A model generated the notes under the pieces. That model was given only the letters and a program-made list of their open reading frames with translations, did no database searches and was not told the DNA's origin. A stretch of 64,000 nt of DNA from an uncultured Pseudomonadota bacterium (GTDB lineage: Bacteria; Pseudomonadota; Gammaproteobacteria; Steroidobacterales; Steroidobacteraceae), in NCBI GenBank assembly GCA_903862885.1, contig CAIOZU010000016.1:1-64000 (forward strand), read 5' to 3'. Positions 46,040 through 55,668 of the stretch are shown one piece after another. The position numbers were made by a program, and so were the translations under genes. The stretch's first letter is position 1. Each line of letters starts with the position of its first letter.

Positions 46040-47068
46040 ATGAAAGCCTTAGTCAAAAGCAAAGCAGAAAAAGGCATCTGGATGGCTGACATTCCAGAAC
46101 CGACCATTGGCCCCAATGACGTGATGATCCGCATGAAAAAAACCGCTATCTGCGGTACCGACATGCACATCTGGCATTGGGACGAGTGGGCGCGGCGCAC
46201 CATTAAAGTACCGATGGCGGTCGGCCACGAGTACTGTGGCGAGATCGTCGACATGGGCAGCGAAGTGCGCGGTTTCACGGTCGGTGATCGGGTGTCAGGC
46301 GAAGGCCACATCACGTGTGGCTTCTGTCGTAATTGTCGCGCGGGCCGACGCCATCTGTGTCGCAACACCGTCGGTGTGGGCGTCAATCGACCCGGCTGCT
46401 TTGCAGAACTGATGTCTTTACCCGCAGCCAATGTCTTTAAGCTCTCGCCTGCGATTTCGGATGACATCGCCTCCATTCTCGATCCATTCGGCAATGCCAC
46501 GCACACCGCCTTGTCCTTTAATCTGGTCGGTGAGGACGTGCTCATCACGGGTGCCGGCCCGATCGGCATCATGGCAGTGGCCGTTGCCCGCCATGCGGGC
46601 GCCCGCCACATCGTCATCACCGATGTAAACGCTTATCGTTTGGAGCTCGCCCAACGCATGGGGGCGACCCGCGCCATCGACGTCCGCAGTGAATCACTTA
46701 ACGACACCATGAGCGCTTTAGGCATGGAAGAAGGCTTTGATATTGGTATGGAGATGTCCGGTGTGCCCTCCGCTTTCCGTGACATGCTGCGCACCATGCA
46801 GCATGGTGGCAGCGTGGCGCTGCTTGGCATCATGCCGGAGGACACCGGCATCCATTGGGACGAGGTGATCTTTAAGGGCCTCATGATGAAAGGCGTGTAT
46901 GGGCGCGAGATGTTTGAAACCTGGTACAAAATGTCGAGCATGCTGCAAAGCGGCTTGGACATCAGCCCCGTGATCACCCACCGCTTAGGGGTAGATGACT
47001 TTCAGATCGGCTTTGAAACCATGGCCTCAGGCCACAGCGGTAAAATCATTTTAGACTGGGAAAAATAG
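46040..47068 (+). CDS. tdh: L-threonine 3-dehydrogenase
   Basis: Zinc-dependent medium-chain dehydrogenase oxidising threonine to 2-amino-3-ketobutyrate. 342 aa from ATG 46040 (AGGAAG upstream). Catalytic zinc: Cys in [17 protein letters not shown], then GHEYCGEIV. Structural zinc: [15 protein letters not shown] with four Cys. Rossmann [17 protein letters not shown] (about 168-184). Works with Kbl in the same operon, as in E. coli. Confidence 0.96.
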   Translation: MKALVKSKAEKGIWMADIPEPTIGPNDVMIRMKKTAICGTDMHIWHWDEWARRTIKVPMAVGHEYCGEIVDMGSEVRGFTVGDRVSGEGHITCGFCRNCRAGRRHLCRNTVGVGVNRPGCFAELMSLPAANVFKLSPAISDDIASILDPFGNATHTALSFNLVGEDVLITGAGPIGIMAVAVARHAGARHIVITDVNAYRLELAQRMGATRAIDVRSESLNDTMSALGMEEGFDIGMEMSGVPSAFRDMLRTMQHGGSVALLGIMPEDTGIHWDEVIFKGLMMKGVYGREMFETWYKMSSMLQSGLDISPVITHRLGVDDFQIGFETMASGHSGKIILDWEK

Positions 47069-47073
47069 CATCC

Positions 47074-47102
47074 GGCTGGGCGTGGCAAGGCCACGCCCAG
47101 CC
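47074..47102. terminator. Strong hairpin between convergent tdh and the lipoprotein gene
   Basis: Perfect 13-base stem GGCTGGGCGTGGC / GCCACGCCCAGCC with a 3-base loop, placed between the two stop codons. On the minus strand it is followed within a few bases by ATTTTT (revcomp of the tdh end). On the plus strand no T run follows. Probably acts as a bidirectional terminator. Confidence 0.7.
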
Positions 47103-47123
47103 CTCGGCAGGTGATGCGCTGAG

Positions 47124-49220
47124 TTAAGGGGCCACGCAATTCGCGGCACGCACGGGCAAGCGGAACAACTGCAGAAGGCCTTGACCTGCGCCGCCATCCA
47201 CCGAGGCACCGACATACACGTTGCCATCGCAACTCACGCCGATGCTCATCGCATGCGGCGCTTCATTGGGCTGATACGCACTCAGTGAGCCGGTCCAATT
47301 GGTATCTTGATAGCGGCTCGTATACGGCGTCAGCGAACCGGCCGTGAAATTTAAATCATAGACCGTGAGTACTTGACGGTTGTTCGCGGCTTGACCTGTC
47401 GCGGCACTGCCTGCTTGGTAGGCGGTGATATAAAAATCATTGCCATTGCCACTGTAGGTGATCGCAGCGTCCAACCCCTCGTAAAGCGCCGAGTTGGTAA
47501 TCGCCACCGGCACCGTATCAATCAACTGAATACCCGGTGGCACCGGTGTCGGCGGCGTCGTCACCGGCGGCGGAGGGGCATTCGGCAAGCTCAGCGTGAA
47601 GCGCACATAATACAACTGATGACGGGGCTGTGACGACGCACTGGCGGTGCCATCCACATCGGAGAATATCAACACGCCTTGCGTATCGTTTAAGGCGACG
47701 GCGGCGCCATTTAATGTCCCCGTGTTCAAGAACGTGGTCAGCAAGGTGGTCGCGGTACTGACCCGCGTCCACACACCCGCATTCACCGCATATTCATCCA
47801 ATCCAACCGCGCCCGGCTGCAGGCGCGCGAGCACAGCGACGGGTCCTACGGTCGTACCGTTCTCGCAAGCCAGCGCGTCGCTGGCTAAGGAACCACTGAT
47901 GGGCACATAAGGATCCGCGCCTAAGGAGACGCTCTGCGGGCTGGTCGCGGCGGTCAGCGGCGCGAGATAACCTTGTGTCTGATAGCTGACCGGATTTGAG
48001 CTCGCCCCGGACACACTGGTGAGGTAGGCCTCAGAGCCAATAGCACAGGCCACCGTTTCATAGGCGCCGTTGCCCGCGAAGGGTGTGGCGACACCCGCAC
48101 TGTCAATCAACACCGCCTGGCCGCCCACTCCACCCACGGTGGTGTGACCCATCGCAAACAGGGCCTGCGTACCCAACGCAAAGGGCACACCCGCCCCACT
48201 ATAGATCGTTGCTTTATCGAGGCCCACTTCGGTATCCAGTGCGACCGAGGTGCGCACCGGCAAGTCACTGCCCGTATTGCTCATAGGGGCAAGACCACCG
48301 GTGTTCGCCAAGAAATACCAACTCGAGGGTGTCGCACCGGTCAAGGTGTAGCTGACCACCGTACGGCCACTCGATAGAGGCACCACATTCACATGGCGCT
48401 GACCGATGCTGGGATCAAGACCCGGATTTTGACCTTCCGCCTTAAGTACCAACGTGAGTAACTGCGAGCCGTTACCCGACAAAGCGACTGACGGGGACGC
48501 AATGGGCTCATTGGATGCGGAGCTGACAATACTGAGACTGGCGGCCGCCGCACCGGGTGCCGCGGGTGTGAAGCTCACATAAATGGTGCACACGCCGCCG
48601 ACCGCCACTTGCACGCCACAATCATTGGTCTGCGCGAACTGCGCTGCATTGGCACCTGCCAGCACCACCGTCGCACTACTCAACGGCGCCGTGCCATTGT
48701 TAGTCACCGTGATCGCTTGTACCGCACTCGTGGTCGGTGGCAACTGATCACCGAAGCTCAGTGAGCTCGGATTAAATGACACGCTTTGAGCCGTTCCTAC
48801 GCCATTTAAGGAAGCCGACTGCGTGGTGCCGCCCGCATAATCAAAGGTCACCGAGCCTGACACGGCGCCATTGCTCGCTGGAGTGAACACCACCGTGACC
48901 AAGCACGCGCCGCCCACCGCAATGGTCGTGCCGCAATCATTAGTCTCAGCGAAGGCGCTGCTGCCGGTCGTGGCAATAATTAAATTCACAATCGGCGTGG
49001 TGCCTTGGTTGGAGACCGCGATGGTCTCACCCACACTGTGCGTGCCCACGAGTTGTGGCTGAAAGGATAAGCCAGACCCGATCAGCAAGGTGTTTTGCAC
49101 GACGCGCACTTGCACGTTGTTGGAGTTCGAGCCGCACGCACACAGCACACCGAGGAGTCCCCCGATAAGAACAGGGCGCAAGCATCGATCAATAAGGGAT
49201 CTCAACAGATACGTAGTCAC
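47124..49220 (-). CDS. Large lipoprotein with choice-of-anchor/ASH-like repeats
   Basis: 698 aa. The signal peptide ends LLGVLCACGSNSNN, with acylated Cys at about 29. Two Ig-like repeats of the ASPM-SPD-2-Hydin/choice-of-anchor D type follow (about 48-135 and 145-250). Each ends in an almost identical motif: ETNDCGTTIAVGGACLVTVV and QTNDCGVQVAVGGVCTIYVS, with paired Cys that could form a disulfide. The C-terminal about 430 residues are rich in Gly/Thr/Ala/Val beta-strand pattern, possibly a propeller, interrupted by a Pro/Thr linker near 555-572. Probably a surface or periplasmic adhesin-like or binding protein; no catalytic motif seen. Monocistronic. Confidence 0.82.
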   Translation of the reverse strand: MTTYLLRSLIDRCLRPVLIGGLLGVLCACGSNSNNVQVRVVQNTLLIGSGLSFQPQLVGTHSVGETIAVSNQGTTPIVNLIIATTGSSAFAETNDCGTTIAVGGACLVTVVFTPASNGAVSGSVTFDYAGGTTQSASLNGVGTAQSVSFNPSSLSFGDQLPPTTSAVQAITVTNNGTAPLSSATVVLAGANAAQFAQTNDCGVQVAVGGVCTIYVSFTPAAPGAAAASLSIVSSASNEPIASPSVALSGNGSQLLTLVLKAEGQNPGLDPSIGQRHVNVVPLSSGRTVVSYTLTGATPSSWYFLANTGGLAPMSNTGSDLPVRTSVALDTEVGLDKATIYSGAGVPFALGTQALFAMGHTTVGGVGGQAVLIDSAGVATPFAGNGAYETVACAIGSEAYLTSVSGASSNPVSYQTQGYLAPLTAATSPQSVSLGADPYVPISGSLASDALACENGTTVGPVAVLARLQPGAVGLDEYAVNAGVWTRVSTATTLLTTFLNTGTLNGAAVALNDTQGVLIFSDVDGTASASSQPRHQLYYVRFTLSLPNAPPPPVTTPPTPVPPGIQLIDTVPVAITNSALYEGLDAAITYSGNGNDFYITAYQAGSAATGQAANNRQVLTVYDLNFTAGSLTPYTSRYQDTNWTGSLSAYQPNEAPHAMSIGVSCDGNVYVGASVDGGAGQGLLQLFRLPVRAANCVAP

Positions 49221-49275
49221 GCCTTTCTCCTACCAAAGCACCGTGTATGCGACCGACCCCGCCGGGTGGCCAGCG

Positions 49276-49295
49276 CACCCCCCACTTGGGGGGTG
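49276..49295. repeat. GC-rich inverted repeat upstream of the lipoprotein gene
   Basis: CACCCCCC-ACTT-GGGGGGTG, a perfect 8-base stem with a 4-base loop. It lies 55 bases before the lipoprotein start, inside its 5' leader or promoter region, and also downstream of sppA. No T run follows on either strand, so its role (regulatory hairpin or operator) is open. Confidence 0.5.
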
Positions 49296-49313
49296 TCAGG
49301 CGTTCAAAATACC

Positions 49314-49344
49314 ACTGCGATCACACCATCCCGTGTGACGCAGT
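49314..49344 (-). terminator. Probable terminator of sppA
   Basis: Minus-strand hairpin ACTGCGTCACAC-GGGATG-GTGTGATCGCAGT (one bulged T), followed by GGTATTTTG. It lies 28 bases after the sppA stop. Confidence 0.6.
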
Positions 49345-49371
49345 TCCGCTTTTGGTCGGTTTTAACTAGGC

Positions 49372-51219
49372 TCAGCGCTCGAGTGTCTGCTCACACCCGC
49401 AATATAAATACAGATGTCGCGGATCGTTCAATCCACTCAGCACCCCGAGGGCCTGCGCCGACTCGCCGACCACGCGGCCAAACGCCCCCGCGGAGGAGAC
49501 CGTTACACCGAGGCGCGCACCTAGACCTAACGCCTCGCCATGCAATTGACGCAGCAGCACCTCTCGCCAACTCAAGTCTCGCTCTAACCAGTCCGTGGTG
49601 TATTGCCCTTCCGCCAAGTGGGCTCGCGCAGCGGCGGCCTTGACCGCGCCATCCAGACCACCCAAGCGATCGACCAAACCCAATCGCAAGGCTTCCGTAC
49701 CGATATAGACGCGACCCTCCGCCAAAGGCTCCATCTCTTCATAGGACTTGTGACGCGCCTGAGCCACCTCACTGACAAACTGACGGTAAGCGTGCTCCAC
49801 CCCCAAGTGCAGCACCGCCTTGGTCTCCGGCGAGAGGCTGCGCTCTAAGTGCATCGCCCCGGCCAGCGCAGAGGTCGCCACCCCATCACTACTGACCCCG
49901 ACCTTGGCGAGGGTTTTGTTGAAGGTAGGCAGCAAACCAAACACGCCGATGGAGCCGGTGATCGTGGTCGGTTCTGACCAGATTTCATCGGCGTTCATCG
50001 CAATGTAGTAACCCCCCGAGGCCGCCACACTAGAGAACGACGCCACCACCGGTTTGCCACTGGCCTGCAAAGCGACCACTTCCTGGCGAATCGCTTCAGA
50101 GGCCATCATGCTGCCCCCGCCACTGTCGATGCGCAGCACCACCGCTTTCACCTCATCATCAAAGCGGGCTTGGCGCAACAAGTCGCTGAAGCTGTCACCG
50201 CCAATCTCACCATCCGGTCGTTCGCCCTCAGAAATCGTGCCCGCCGCCACCAAGATCGCAACCTGACCGGCGGCATGATGCTTGAGCCGCGCCTTCGGTT
50301 TAGCGGCCAACAGATAATCACTGTCCGTGATGGCGTTAAAGGAATGACTAGTGTGATCCTCCCCCACCAACCCAATCAATTGCTGCTCAAACTCAATTTT
50401 TGTCTTGCGTGCAGTGATCCAATGACGAGATTCTGCCAGCGCCGCCTCATCGCCCTGCGCGGCTTGAAGGGCAGGCACTGCCTCTTTAACCGCCAAAGCC
50501 ACGGAGCCCGGCACCAATGCACGCGGCGTCTCGATGCCCGCCACATAGGCGGCCCACAAAGGCGTCATATAACCCAAGACCTGCTCACGATCCTCCGGTG
50601 ACATGCTCTGTCTAGTAAACGGCTCAGTGAAAGACTTGTGCGTCCCTACCTTGAACACATTCACCTCAACACCTAAGCGCTCTAAGACATCATGAAAATA
50701 CAGCCCGTAGGCGGCATAGCCTGAGATCTCAATAGCGCCAGAGGGCTCTAGATACACTTCATCGGCCTGCGCCATCAGGTAATACTGCTCTTGACTGACA
50801 TAGCGACCAAAGGCGTAGACCTTTTTGCCGCTTTTCTTAAAATCGGCGATGGCCTCAGCAATCGCCCGCAACTTCGTGAGCCCGCCACCACTGAGGTGGT
50901 GCGTATCGAGCACCAATACAGTGATGCGCGGATCTTTAGCGGCCAACTGCAGCGACTCCACCACATCGCGCACTAAGGTCTCATGATCTTGCGAGTCGTT
51001 TAATAAACCCATCGAGACGCTCAGCGGCGTGTCCGTCAACTGCTCCACCAAGTGCCCATCTAACTGCACCACCATCGCCGCTTTGGCAGGCACCGTAGGC
51101 GCACCTCGATGCAACGCAACCCACACGAAGATCAATAGCGTCAATAGCAAGATCAGACTCAGCGTTTTGCGTAAGCCATCCAGCACCCGTCCTATCGCAC
51201 GACACACTCGACCGATCAT
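49372..51219 (-). CDS. sppA: Signal peptide peptidase SppA, 67K type
   Basis: Membrane-anchored periplasmic Ser/Lys protease that degrades cleaved signal peptides. 615 aa from ATG 51219, with GGGGAG 5 bases upstream; a GTG at 51225 is less well spaced. One N-terminal TM helix (about 20-38), then tandem S49 domains. Catalytic Lys is expected in KVGTHKSFTEPF of the first repeat, catalytic Ser in VAASGGYYIAMNADEI of the second, followed by TTITGSIGVFG. The C-terminal NDPRHLYLYCGC also matches E. coli SppA. Long form is complete. Confidence 0.94.
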   Translation of the reverse strand: MIGRVCRAIGRVLDGLRKTLSLILLLTLLIFVWVALHRGAPTVPAKAAMVVQLDGHLVEQLTDTPLSVSMGLLNDSQDHETLVRDVVESLQLAAKDPRITVLVLDTHHLSGGGLTKLRAIAEAIADFKKSGKKVYAFGRYVSQEQYYLMAQADEVYLEPSGAIEISGYAAYGLYFHDVLERLGVEVNVFKVGTHKSFTEPFTRQSMSPEDREQVLGYMTPLWAAYVAGIETPRALVPGSVALAVKEAVPALQAAQGDEAALAESRHWITARKTKIEFEQQLIGLVGEDHTSHSFNAITDSDYLLAAKPKARLKHHAAGQVAILVAAGTISEGERPDGEIGGDSFSDLLRQARFDDEVKAVVLRIDSGGGSMMASEAIRQEVVALQASGKPVVASFSSVAASGGYYIAMNADEIWSEPTTITGSIGVFGLLPTFNKTLAKVGVSSDGVATSALAGAMHLERSLSPETKAVLHLGVEHAYRQFVSEVAQARHKSYEEMEPLAEGRVYIGTEALRLGLVDRLGGLDGAVKAAAARAHLAEGQYTTDWLERDLSWREVLLRQLHGEALGLGARLGVTVSSAGAFGRVVGESAQALGVLSGLNDPRHLYLYCGCEQTLER

Positions 51220-51337
51220 GATCACTCCCCGTGAGGTTCTCAGCGTCCTCTCGCTCAGTACGAACTAAGCCCGCCTGCGCGTCTGTCACCCAGCGCGACG
51301 GATCCCCGCTATTTTTCTGCTAACCCAAAACGACAAC

Positions 51338-51368
51338 GGGGCCAAGTGGATAGCTCCACGTTGGCCCC
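51338..51368 (-). terminator. Rho-independent terminator of the rpsP-rplS operon
   Basis: Minus strand: GGGGCCAA at one end pairs with TTGGCCCC at the other, with GTGGA/TCCAC pairing inside, followed by GTTGTCGTTTTGGG. It lies 36 bases downstream of the rplS stop. Confidence 0.75.
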
Positions 51369-51403
51369 GATTCTGCTTCCGCCGCGCCGTGAGGCGCGCA
51401 TCC

Positions 51404-51751
51404 TCAGATGCGTTCTTCGATTCGTGCCGACTTGCCGGAGCGCTCACGCAAGAAGTACAACTTAGCGCGACGCACTTTACCGCGACGCTTGACGGTGATG
51501 GCACCGAGGGCCGGGCTGTAGGTCTGAAACACGCGTTCCACGCCTTCACCATGCGAAATCTTGCGAACGGTGAATGAGGAGTTAAGACCGCGATTACGGC
51601 GTGCAATCACTACACCCTCGTAGGCCTGCACACGCTCACGCTCGCCTTCCTTGACCTTCACTTCGACCACCACCGTGTCCCCAGGACCAAACTCAGGAAT
51701 CACGCGGCCGGTCTGGCGCTTCTCAATGGCTTGAATAATTAGGTTCTTCAT
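51404..51751 (-). CDS. rplS: 50S ribosomal protein L19
   Basis: 115 aa, standard length, at the 30S-50S interface. Recognisable motifs: [59 protein letters not shown] and [20 protein letters not shown]. Its ATG overlaps the trmD stop (ATGA). Last gene of rpsP-rimM-trmD-rplS and followed by a strong terminator. Confidence 0.98.
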   Translation of the reverse strand: MKNLIIQAIEKRQTGRVIPEFGPGDTVVVEVKVKEGERERVQAYEGVVIARRNRGLNSSFTVRKISHGEGVERVFQTYSPALGAITVKRRGKVRRAKLYFLRERSGKSARIEERI

Positions 51752-52512
51752 AACTTCCGTTCCTCTCGATACTCATCTAGGAGCCGTTGCTCCTCACTGT
51801 TCAACTGTTTCGTGCCAAGCAAATCCGGTCGTCGCTCAAACGTGCGCCCCAACGACTGCTTCAAGCGCCAGCGCCTGATCGCTGCGTGATCCCCGCTCAT
51901 CAGCTCCGCCGGCACCTGTCGTCCGCGCCACACCTCGGGCCTCGTAAAGTGCGGCCAATCGAGTCGCCCCGCCTCGGCCGCAAAAGACTCTTGAACCGCC
52001 GACTCGGCATCTCCTAACACGCCCGGCAATAAGCGCACGGTCGCATCGATCATCACCAAAGCCGCCAACTCACCACCCGACAAGACATAATCGCCAATCG
52101 ACCATTCTTCATCGATCGACTCAGCAATCAACCGCTCGTCGACACCCTCATAGCGTCCAGCGAGCAACAAAAACCCAGACAGTCCGGCCAAACGCCGCGC
52201 TGCCGACTGATCAAAACGGCGACCCTGAGCGGACACATAAATCCGCGGGCTCCCTGCTGGCAAGCGCGCGGCGGCGGCCGCGATCGCCGTTGCCAACGGC
52301 TCCACCGTCATCACCATCCCCGGACCGCCCCCGTAAGGTCGGTCGTCCACTGAGCGGTGCACATCGTGGGTGTGGGCTCTCGGGTCTTCCGTGCCCACGC
52401 GCACCAAGCCACGCTCCAGCGCCCGCCCGATGACCCCCATACCGAGTGCCGTTCGCACGACCTCCGGAAACAACGTCACCACCTCAATCGCCAAGGGTGA
52501 CTCCATCGTCAC
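51748..52512 (-). CDS. trmD: tRNA (guanine-N1)-methyltransferase TrmD
   Basis: Methylates G37 of tRNAs to prevent frameshifting. 254 aa. SPOUT deep-knot motifs: [28 protein letters not shown] and [20 protein letters not shown], where AdoMet binds. GTG 52512 is favoured over ATG 52506 because GGAGG sits 7 bases upstream of the GTG. Third gene of the ribosomal operon. Confidence 0.97.
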   Translation of the reverse strand: MTMESPLAIEVVTLFPEVVRTALGMGVIGRALERGLVRVGTEDPRAHTHDVHRSVDDRPYGGGPGMVMTVEPLATAIAAAAARLPAGSPRIYVSAQGRRFDQSAARRLAGLSGFLLLAGRYEGVDERLIAESIDEEWSIGDYVLSGGELAALVMIDATVRLLPGVLGDAESAVQESFAAEAGRLDWPHFTRPEVWRGRQVPAELMSGDHAAIRRWRLKQSLGRTFERRPDLLGTKQLNSEEQRLLDEYREERKL

Positions 52513-52514
52513 AA

Positions 52515-53030
52515 TCAGCCCTCCGGTTCCCAGTCGACCACCACACGGCGCTCACTGAGATCGACCTGCTTCAAGTGGGGGGCCACGAGCGGCAGCCAAT
52601 GCTCCTTCGCGCCCTCTTTCACCACCATCACCGGATTCGCCGGAAACTCTAAAAAGTGACTGACCACCCCAAGCGCTCGTCCATCGAGCAAAAACACCTG
52701 GCAGCCCATCAAATCTTCCCAGTAGTACTCGCCGGTGGCCGGCTCCGGCATGGCCGAGCGCGGCTGAGCGATCTCACGCTCCGTGAACAAGCGCGCACGC
52801 TCCGGCGAGTCCACCCCATCGAGTTCTACGACCAACGTGGACCGGCCGCCGTGCGCCCGTCCCGCTTTAACCTTCATCGTCTCCCAGCCCCTCGCCGCAG
52901 AACCGACGTACCAGACGGGATAATTCAATAAGCCGGTGGGTGGGTCCGTGTAGGACTCGACTTTGAGGCCACCCTTAACACCCCAAGGGGCTCCGAGGCG
53001 CCCCAGCACCACCATCCGTTCCGAGGCCAT
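52515..53030 (-). CDS. rimM: 16S rRNA processing protein RimM
   Basis: Assists 30S head assembly with S19. 171 aa. The N-terminal RimM barrel starts VVLGRLGAPWGVKGGLKVES; the C-terminal PRC barrel starts GEYYWEDLMGCQVFLLDG and ends LPLVAPHLKQVDLSERRVVV. Between rpsP (11-base gap) and trmD (2-base gap). Confidence 0.96.
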   Translation of the reverse strand: MASERMVVLGRLGAPWGVKGGLKVESYTDPPTGLLNYPVWYVGSAARGWETMKVKAGRAHGGRSTLVVELDGVDSPERARLFTEREIAQPRSAMPEPATGEYYWEDLMGCQVFLLDGRALGVVSHFLEFPANPVMVVKEGAKEHWLPLVAPHLKQVDLSERRVVVDWEPEG

Positions 53031-53041
53031 GGCCGCCTTTA

Positions 53042-53308
53042 TCAGGCGGCGACCGGTACCCCGGCCTGTGCCCGGTACTCCTTGACGAGTGCCGCCACTC
53101 GATCAGACGCTTTCGCACCTGTTTTGAGCCATGCATCAATTTTGGCGATATCCAGACGAAGCACCGTCTCTTTGCCACGAGCGACCGGGTTATAAAACCC
53201 AACGGACTCTAAGGCGGTTCCGCCCTGGCGCTTACGACTATCAGTGACTACGACGTGATAGAAGGGTTCCTTCTTTCCGCCGCGGCGCGTCAAGCGAATC
53301 GTGACCAT
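53042..53308 (-). CDS. rpsP: 30S ribosomal protein S16
   Basis: 88 aa. The N-terminus MVTIRLTRRGGKKEPFYHVV and VTDSRKRQGGTALESVGFYN are canonical S16, and RVAALVKEYRAQAG the usual tail. First gene of the operon; AGGAAGG about 8 bases upstream. A G/C-rich element with AAAAGGGG lies between it and ffh (53334-53353) and could end ffh transcripts, but the stem is short. Confidence 0.97.
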   Translation of the reverse strand: MVTIRLTRRGGKKEPFYHVVVTDSRKRQGGTALESVGFYNPVARGKETVLRLDIAKIDAWLKTGAKASDRVAALVKEYRAQAGVPVAA

Positions 53309-53405
53309 CGTCTAGCCTTCCTACAACTGGTTGAAAAGGGGGGCGGCCCGCCCTGCGACGACCCACCAAAGAGCCGCGCATTCTACTGAATTGATTGCGT
53401 TTACG

Positions 53406-54767
53406 CTAGGGGCTAAAACCGGGCGGCATTCGCCCCCCCAAGGTGCGCATCAGACCCTTGATTCCGCCCTTAGAGAACTGCTTCATGACCTTTTGCATCT
53501 GCAAAAACTGCTTCATGAGCCGGTTGACATCTTGCACTTGGACACCCGAACCATTGGCAATGCGCCGCTTCCGCGAACCATCGATTAACTCGGGCTTGCG
53601 CCGCTCGGCAACTGTCATCGAGTTAATGATGGCGATTTGCCGCCTCACCTGCTTATCCTCGAACACCCCCGGGGCCTGGGTAGCGGCTTGGGCGAGCTTG
53701 CCTGGTAATTTATCCAGTAACGCCCCCATGCCGCCCATTTTCTGCAACTGCAGCATCTGGTCTCTCAAGTCATTAAAGTCAAAACCACGGCCTTTTTGTA
53801 TCTTTTTGGCGAGTTTCTCCGCCTGGGTGCGATCCAGATCGCGCTCCACCTGCTCAACCAAACTCAGCACATCGCCCATACCCAGAATGCGCGAGGCGAC
53901 CCGTTCCGGATGAAACAGCTCCAAGGCCTCGACTTTCTCACCGGTCCCCAAAAACAGGATCGGTTTGCCGGTGACTTGCCGCACCGACAGCGCCGCACCC
54001 CCGCGCGCATCGCCATCGGCCTTGGTGAGAATGATGCCCGTCAGATCCAAGGCGTCATTGAAGGCGCGCGCCGCGTGGATGGCGTCCTGACCGGCCATAC
54101 TGTCTACGATGAATAAGCGCTCATGCGCCGCAGCGGCCCGATCCACAGCCACCACCTCGGTCATCATCTCGGCGTCCACATGCAAACGACCCGCCGTGTC
54201 GATGATCAGCACATCAAACAGGCCCCGTTCCGCTTGTTCTTTAGCGCCACGCACAATCTCAAGCGGCGATGTCCCTAAAGCCACCGGATGGAACGCCACC
54301 TCAATCTGTGCCGCCAGACGCTCTAGCTGAGTGATCGCCGCGGGTCGATAGACGTCGACCGACGCTAATAAAACGCGCTTTTTTTGCTGCTCTTTTAAAA
54401 GTCGAGCCAACTTAGCGGCGGTGGTGGTTTTACCGGCCCCTTGCAAGCCGGCGAGCAACACCACCACCGGCGGCTGCGCGCGCAGATTGAGCCCAGCCGC
54501 GGGCTCCCCCATCACCCGCACCAACTCTTCGTGCAGCACCTTTATGAAGACCTGCCCAGGCGTCAGGCTTTGCGCCACTTCGGTGCCCAAAGCGCGGACT
54601 TTCACGGCATCAATAAATGACTTCACGACCGGCACGGCCACGTCGGCGTCAATCAGTGCCATCCGCACTTGGCGGAGCGTGTCACTGATATTATCGTCGG
54701 TGAGTCGGCCCCGACCGGTCAGGGCGGACACCGCCCCAGACAGGCGTTCAGTCAGTCGATCAAACAT
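53406..54767 (-). CDS. ffh: Signal recognition particle protein Ffh
   Basis: GTPase that binds signal sequences and 4.5S RNA to target proteins to the membrane. 453 aa from ATG 54767 (a GTG precedes it). N domain, then G domain with GLQGAGKTTTAAKLARLL (about 107-124), DVYRPAAI, DTAGRLHVD and TKADGDARGGAALS. The Met-rich M domain shows QLQKMGGMGALLDKLPG and the RNA-binding RKRRIANGSG, with a Met-rich C-terminus LMKQFLQMQKVMKQFSKG. Its RNA partner is at 25409-25520. Confidence 0.97.
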   Translation of the reverse strand: MFDRLTERLSGAVSALTGRGRLTDDNISDTLRQVRMALIDADVAVPVVKSFIDAVKVRALGTEVAQSLTPGQVFIKVLHEELVRVMGEPAAGLNLRAQPPVVVLLAGLQGAGKTTTAAKLARLLKEQQKKRVLLASVDVYRPAAITQLERLAAQIEVAFHPVALGTSPLEIVRGAKEQAERGLFDVLIIDTAGRLHVDAEMMTEVVAVDRAAAAHERLFIVDSMAGQDAIHAARAFNDALDLTGIILTKADGDARGGAALSVRQVTGKPILFLGTGEKVEALELFHPERVASRILGMGDVLSLVEQVERDLDRTQAEKLAKKIQKGRGFDFNDLRDQMLQLQKMGGMGALLDKLPGKLAQAATQAPGVFEDKQVRRQIAIINSMTVAERRKPELIDGSRKRRIANGSGVQVQDVNRLMKQFLQMQKVMKQFSKGGIKGLMRTLGGRMPPGFSP

Positions 54768-54860
54768 CACCGCTCCTTGTTAGCAGGTACATTATAGGGA
54801 TCGGGCTGATTGATGTGTGTCTCGCGTTAAGATGCCGCCTCCTAGACCGTTGGGGTTTCC

Positions 54861-55667
54861 ATGATTCGCCACTTGGCTCTGTCCCTGTTACCACTGCTGC
54901 TGTATGCGGCGGCCATCGCGTGCTTGGCTTGGCAGCCCCCCGCTTCTAACCGGTACCCACGAGCCGCCGCCGGGTGGGCGGCAGCCGGCGCGCTGGTCCA
55001 TGGATTGATGGTGGCGATGGCCATTCAAAGCCCGGCGGGACTCATCATCAGCATGACCGACAGCCTATCGCTGATCGGTTGGGTGATCGCGACGACGACG
55101 GTGATCATGATGGTGTGGCGACCCTTGGGCCTACTCGCGGTCGCACTCTTAACGATCGCTGGATTGCTGGCGATTGGCACGGGATGGCAAAGCGGCTTCA
55201 TCGAAGTCACGCCGCCCGAGTGGGAGATGAGCGCACACATTGGCTTAGCCGCACTCGCCGCAGGCTGGCTGTCCATGTCGGCGGTCATCGTCTTACTGCT
55301 CGCCTGGCAACAACAGCGTTTACGCGCACGCATCCCCTTAGGCTTACTGGCGCAGCTGCCGCCCGTGGAAACCATGGAGAACACCCTGTTTCATATCATT
55401 GCTGCGGGTTTTGCGGTGTTAACGCTCGCCTTAGTCACCGGCTTCTTTTTTGTCACTGACTTATTGGCGCAGCATCTGGTCCATAAAATGGTGCTCGCTC
55501 TGCTGGCGTGGTTGGTGTTTGGCTGCCTACTCATTGGCCGGGTGCGCTATGGATGGCGCGGGACTCGTGCGCTGCAGTTCACCCTCGTGGGTTTTGCGAG
55601 CCTCGTACTCGCCTACTTTGGTTCAAAGTTCGTGTTAGAGACCCTACTGGGACGTCACTGGGGGTGA
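54861..55667 (+). CDS. YpjD/CcsA-like cytochrome c assembly family membrane protein
   Basis: 268 aa with eight hydrophobic helices. It belongs to the cytochrome c assembly/HemX-type family represented by E. coli YpjD. His residues in HIGLAALAAGWLSMSAVI, NTLFHIIAAGFAVLTLAL and LLAQHLVHKMVLALLAWLVF are candidate heme ligands. YpjD function is unsettled. Divergent from ffh and followed by the CNNM-type gene with a 1-base gap, a conserved gammaproteobacterial order. Confidence 0.85.
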   Translation: MIRHLALSLLPLLLYAAAIACLAWQPPASNRYPRAAAGWAAAGALVHGLMVAMAIQSPAGLIISMTDSLSLIGWVIATTTVIMMVWRPLGLLAVALLTIAGLLAIGTGWQSGFIEVTPPEWEMSAHIGLAALAAGWLSMSAVIVLLLAWQQQRLRARIPLGLLAQLPPVETMENTLFHIIAAGFAVLTLALVTGFFFVTDLLAQHLVHKMVLALLAWLVFGCLLIGRVRYGWRGTRALQFTLVGFASLVLAYFGSKFVLETLLGRHWG

Positions 55668-55668
55668 C

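Noticed and set aside
53334-53353. Terminator between ffh and rpsP
   Set aside because: The GGGCGG/CCGCCC halves leave almost no loop, so the real stem would be only about 4 pairs despite the adjacent T run; too weak to list.
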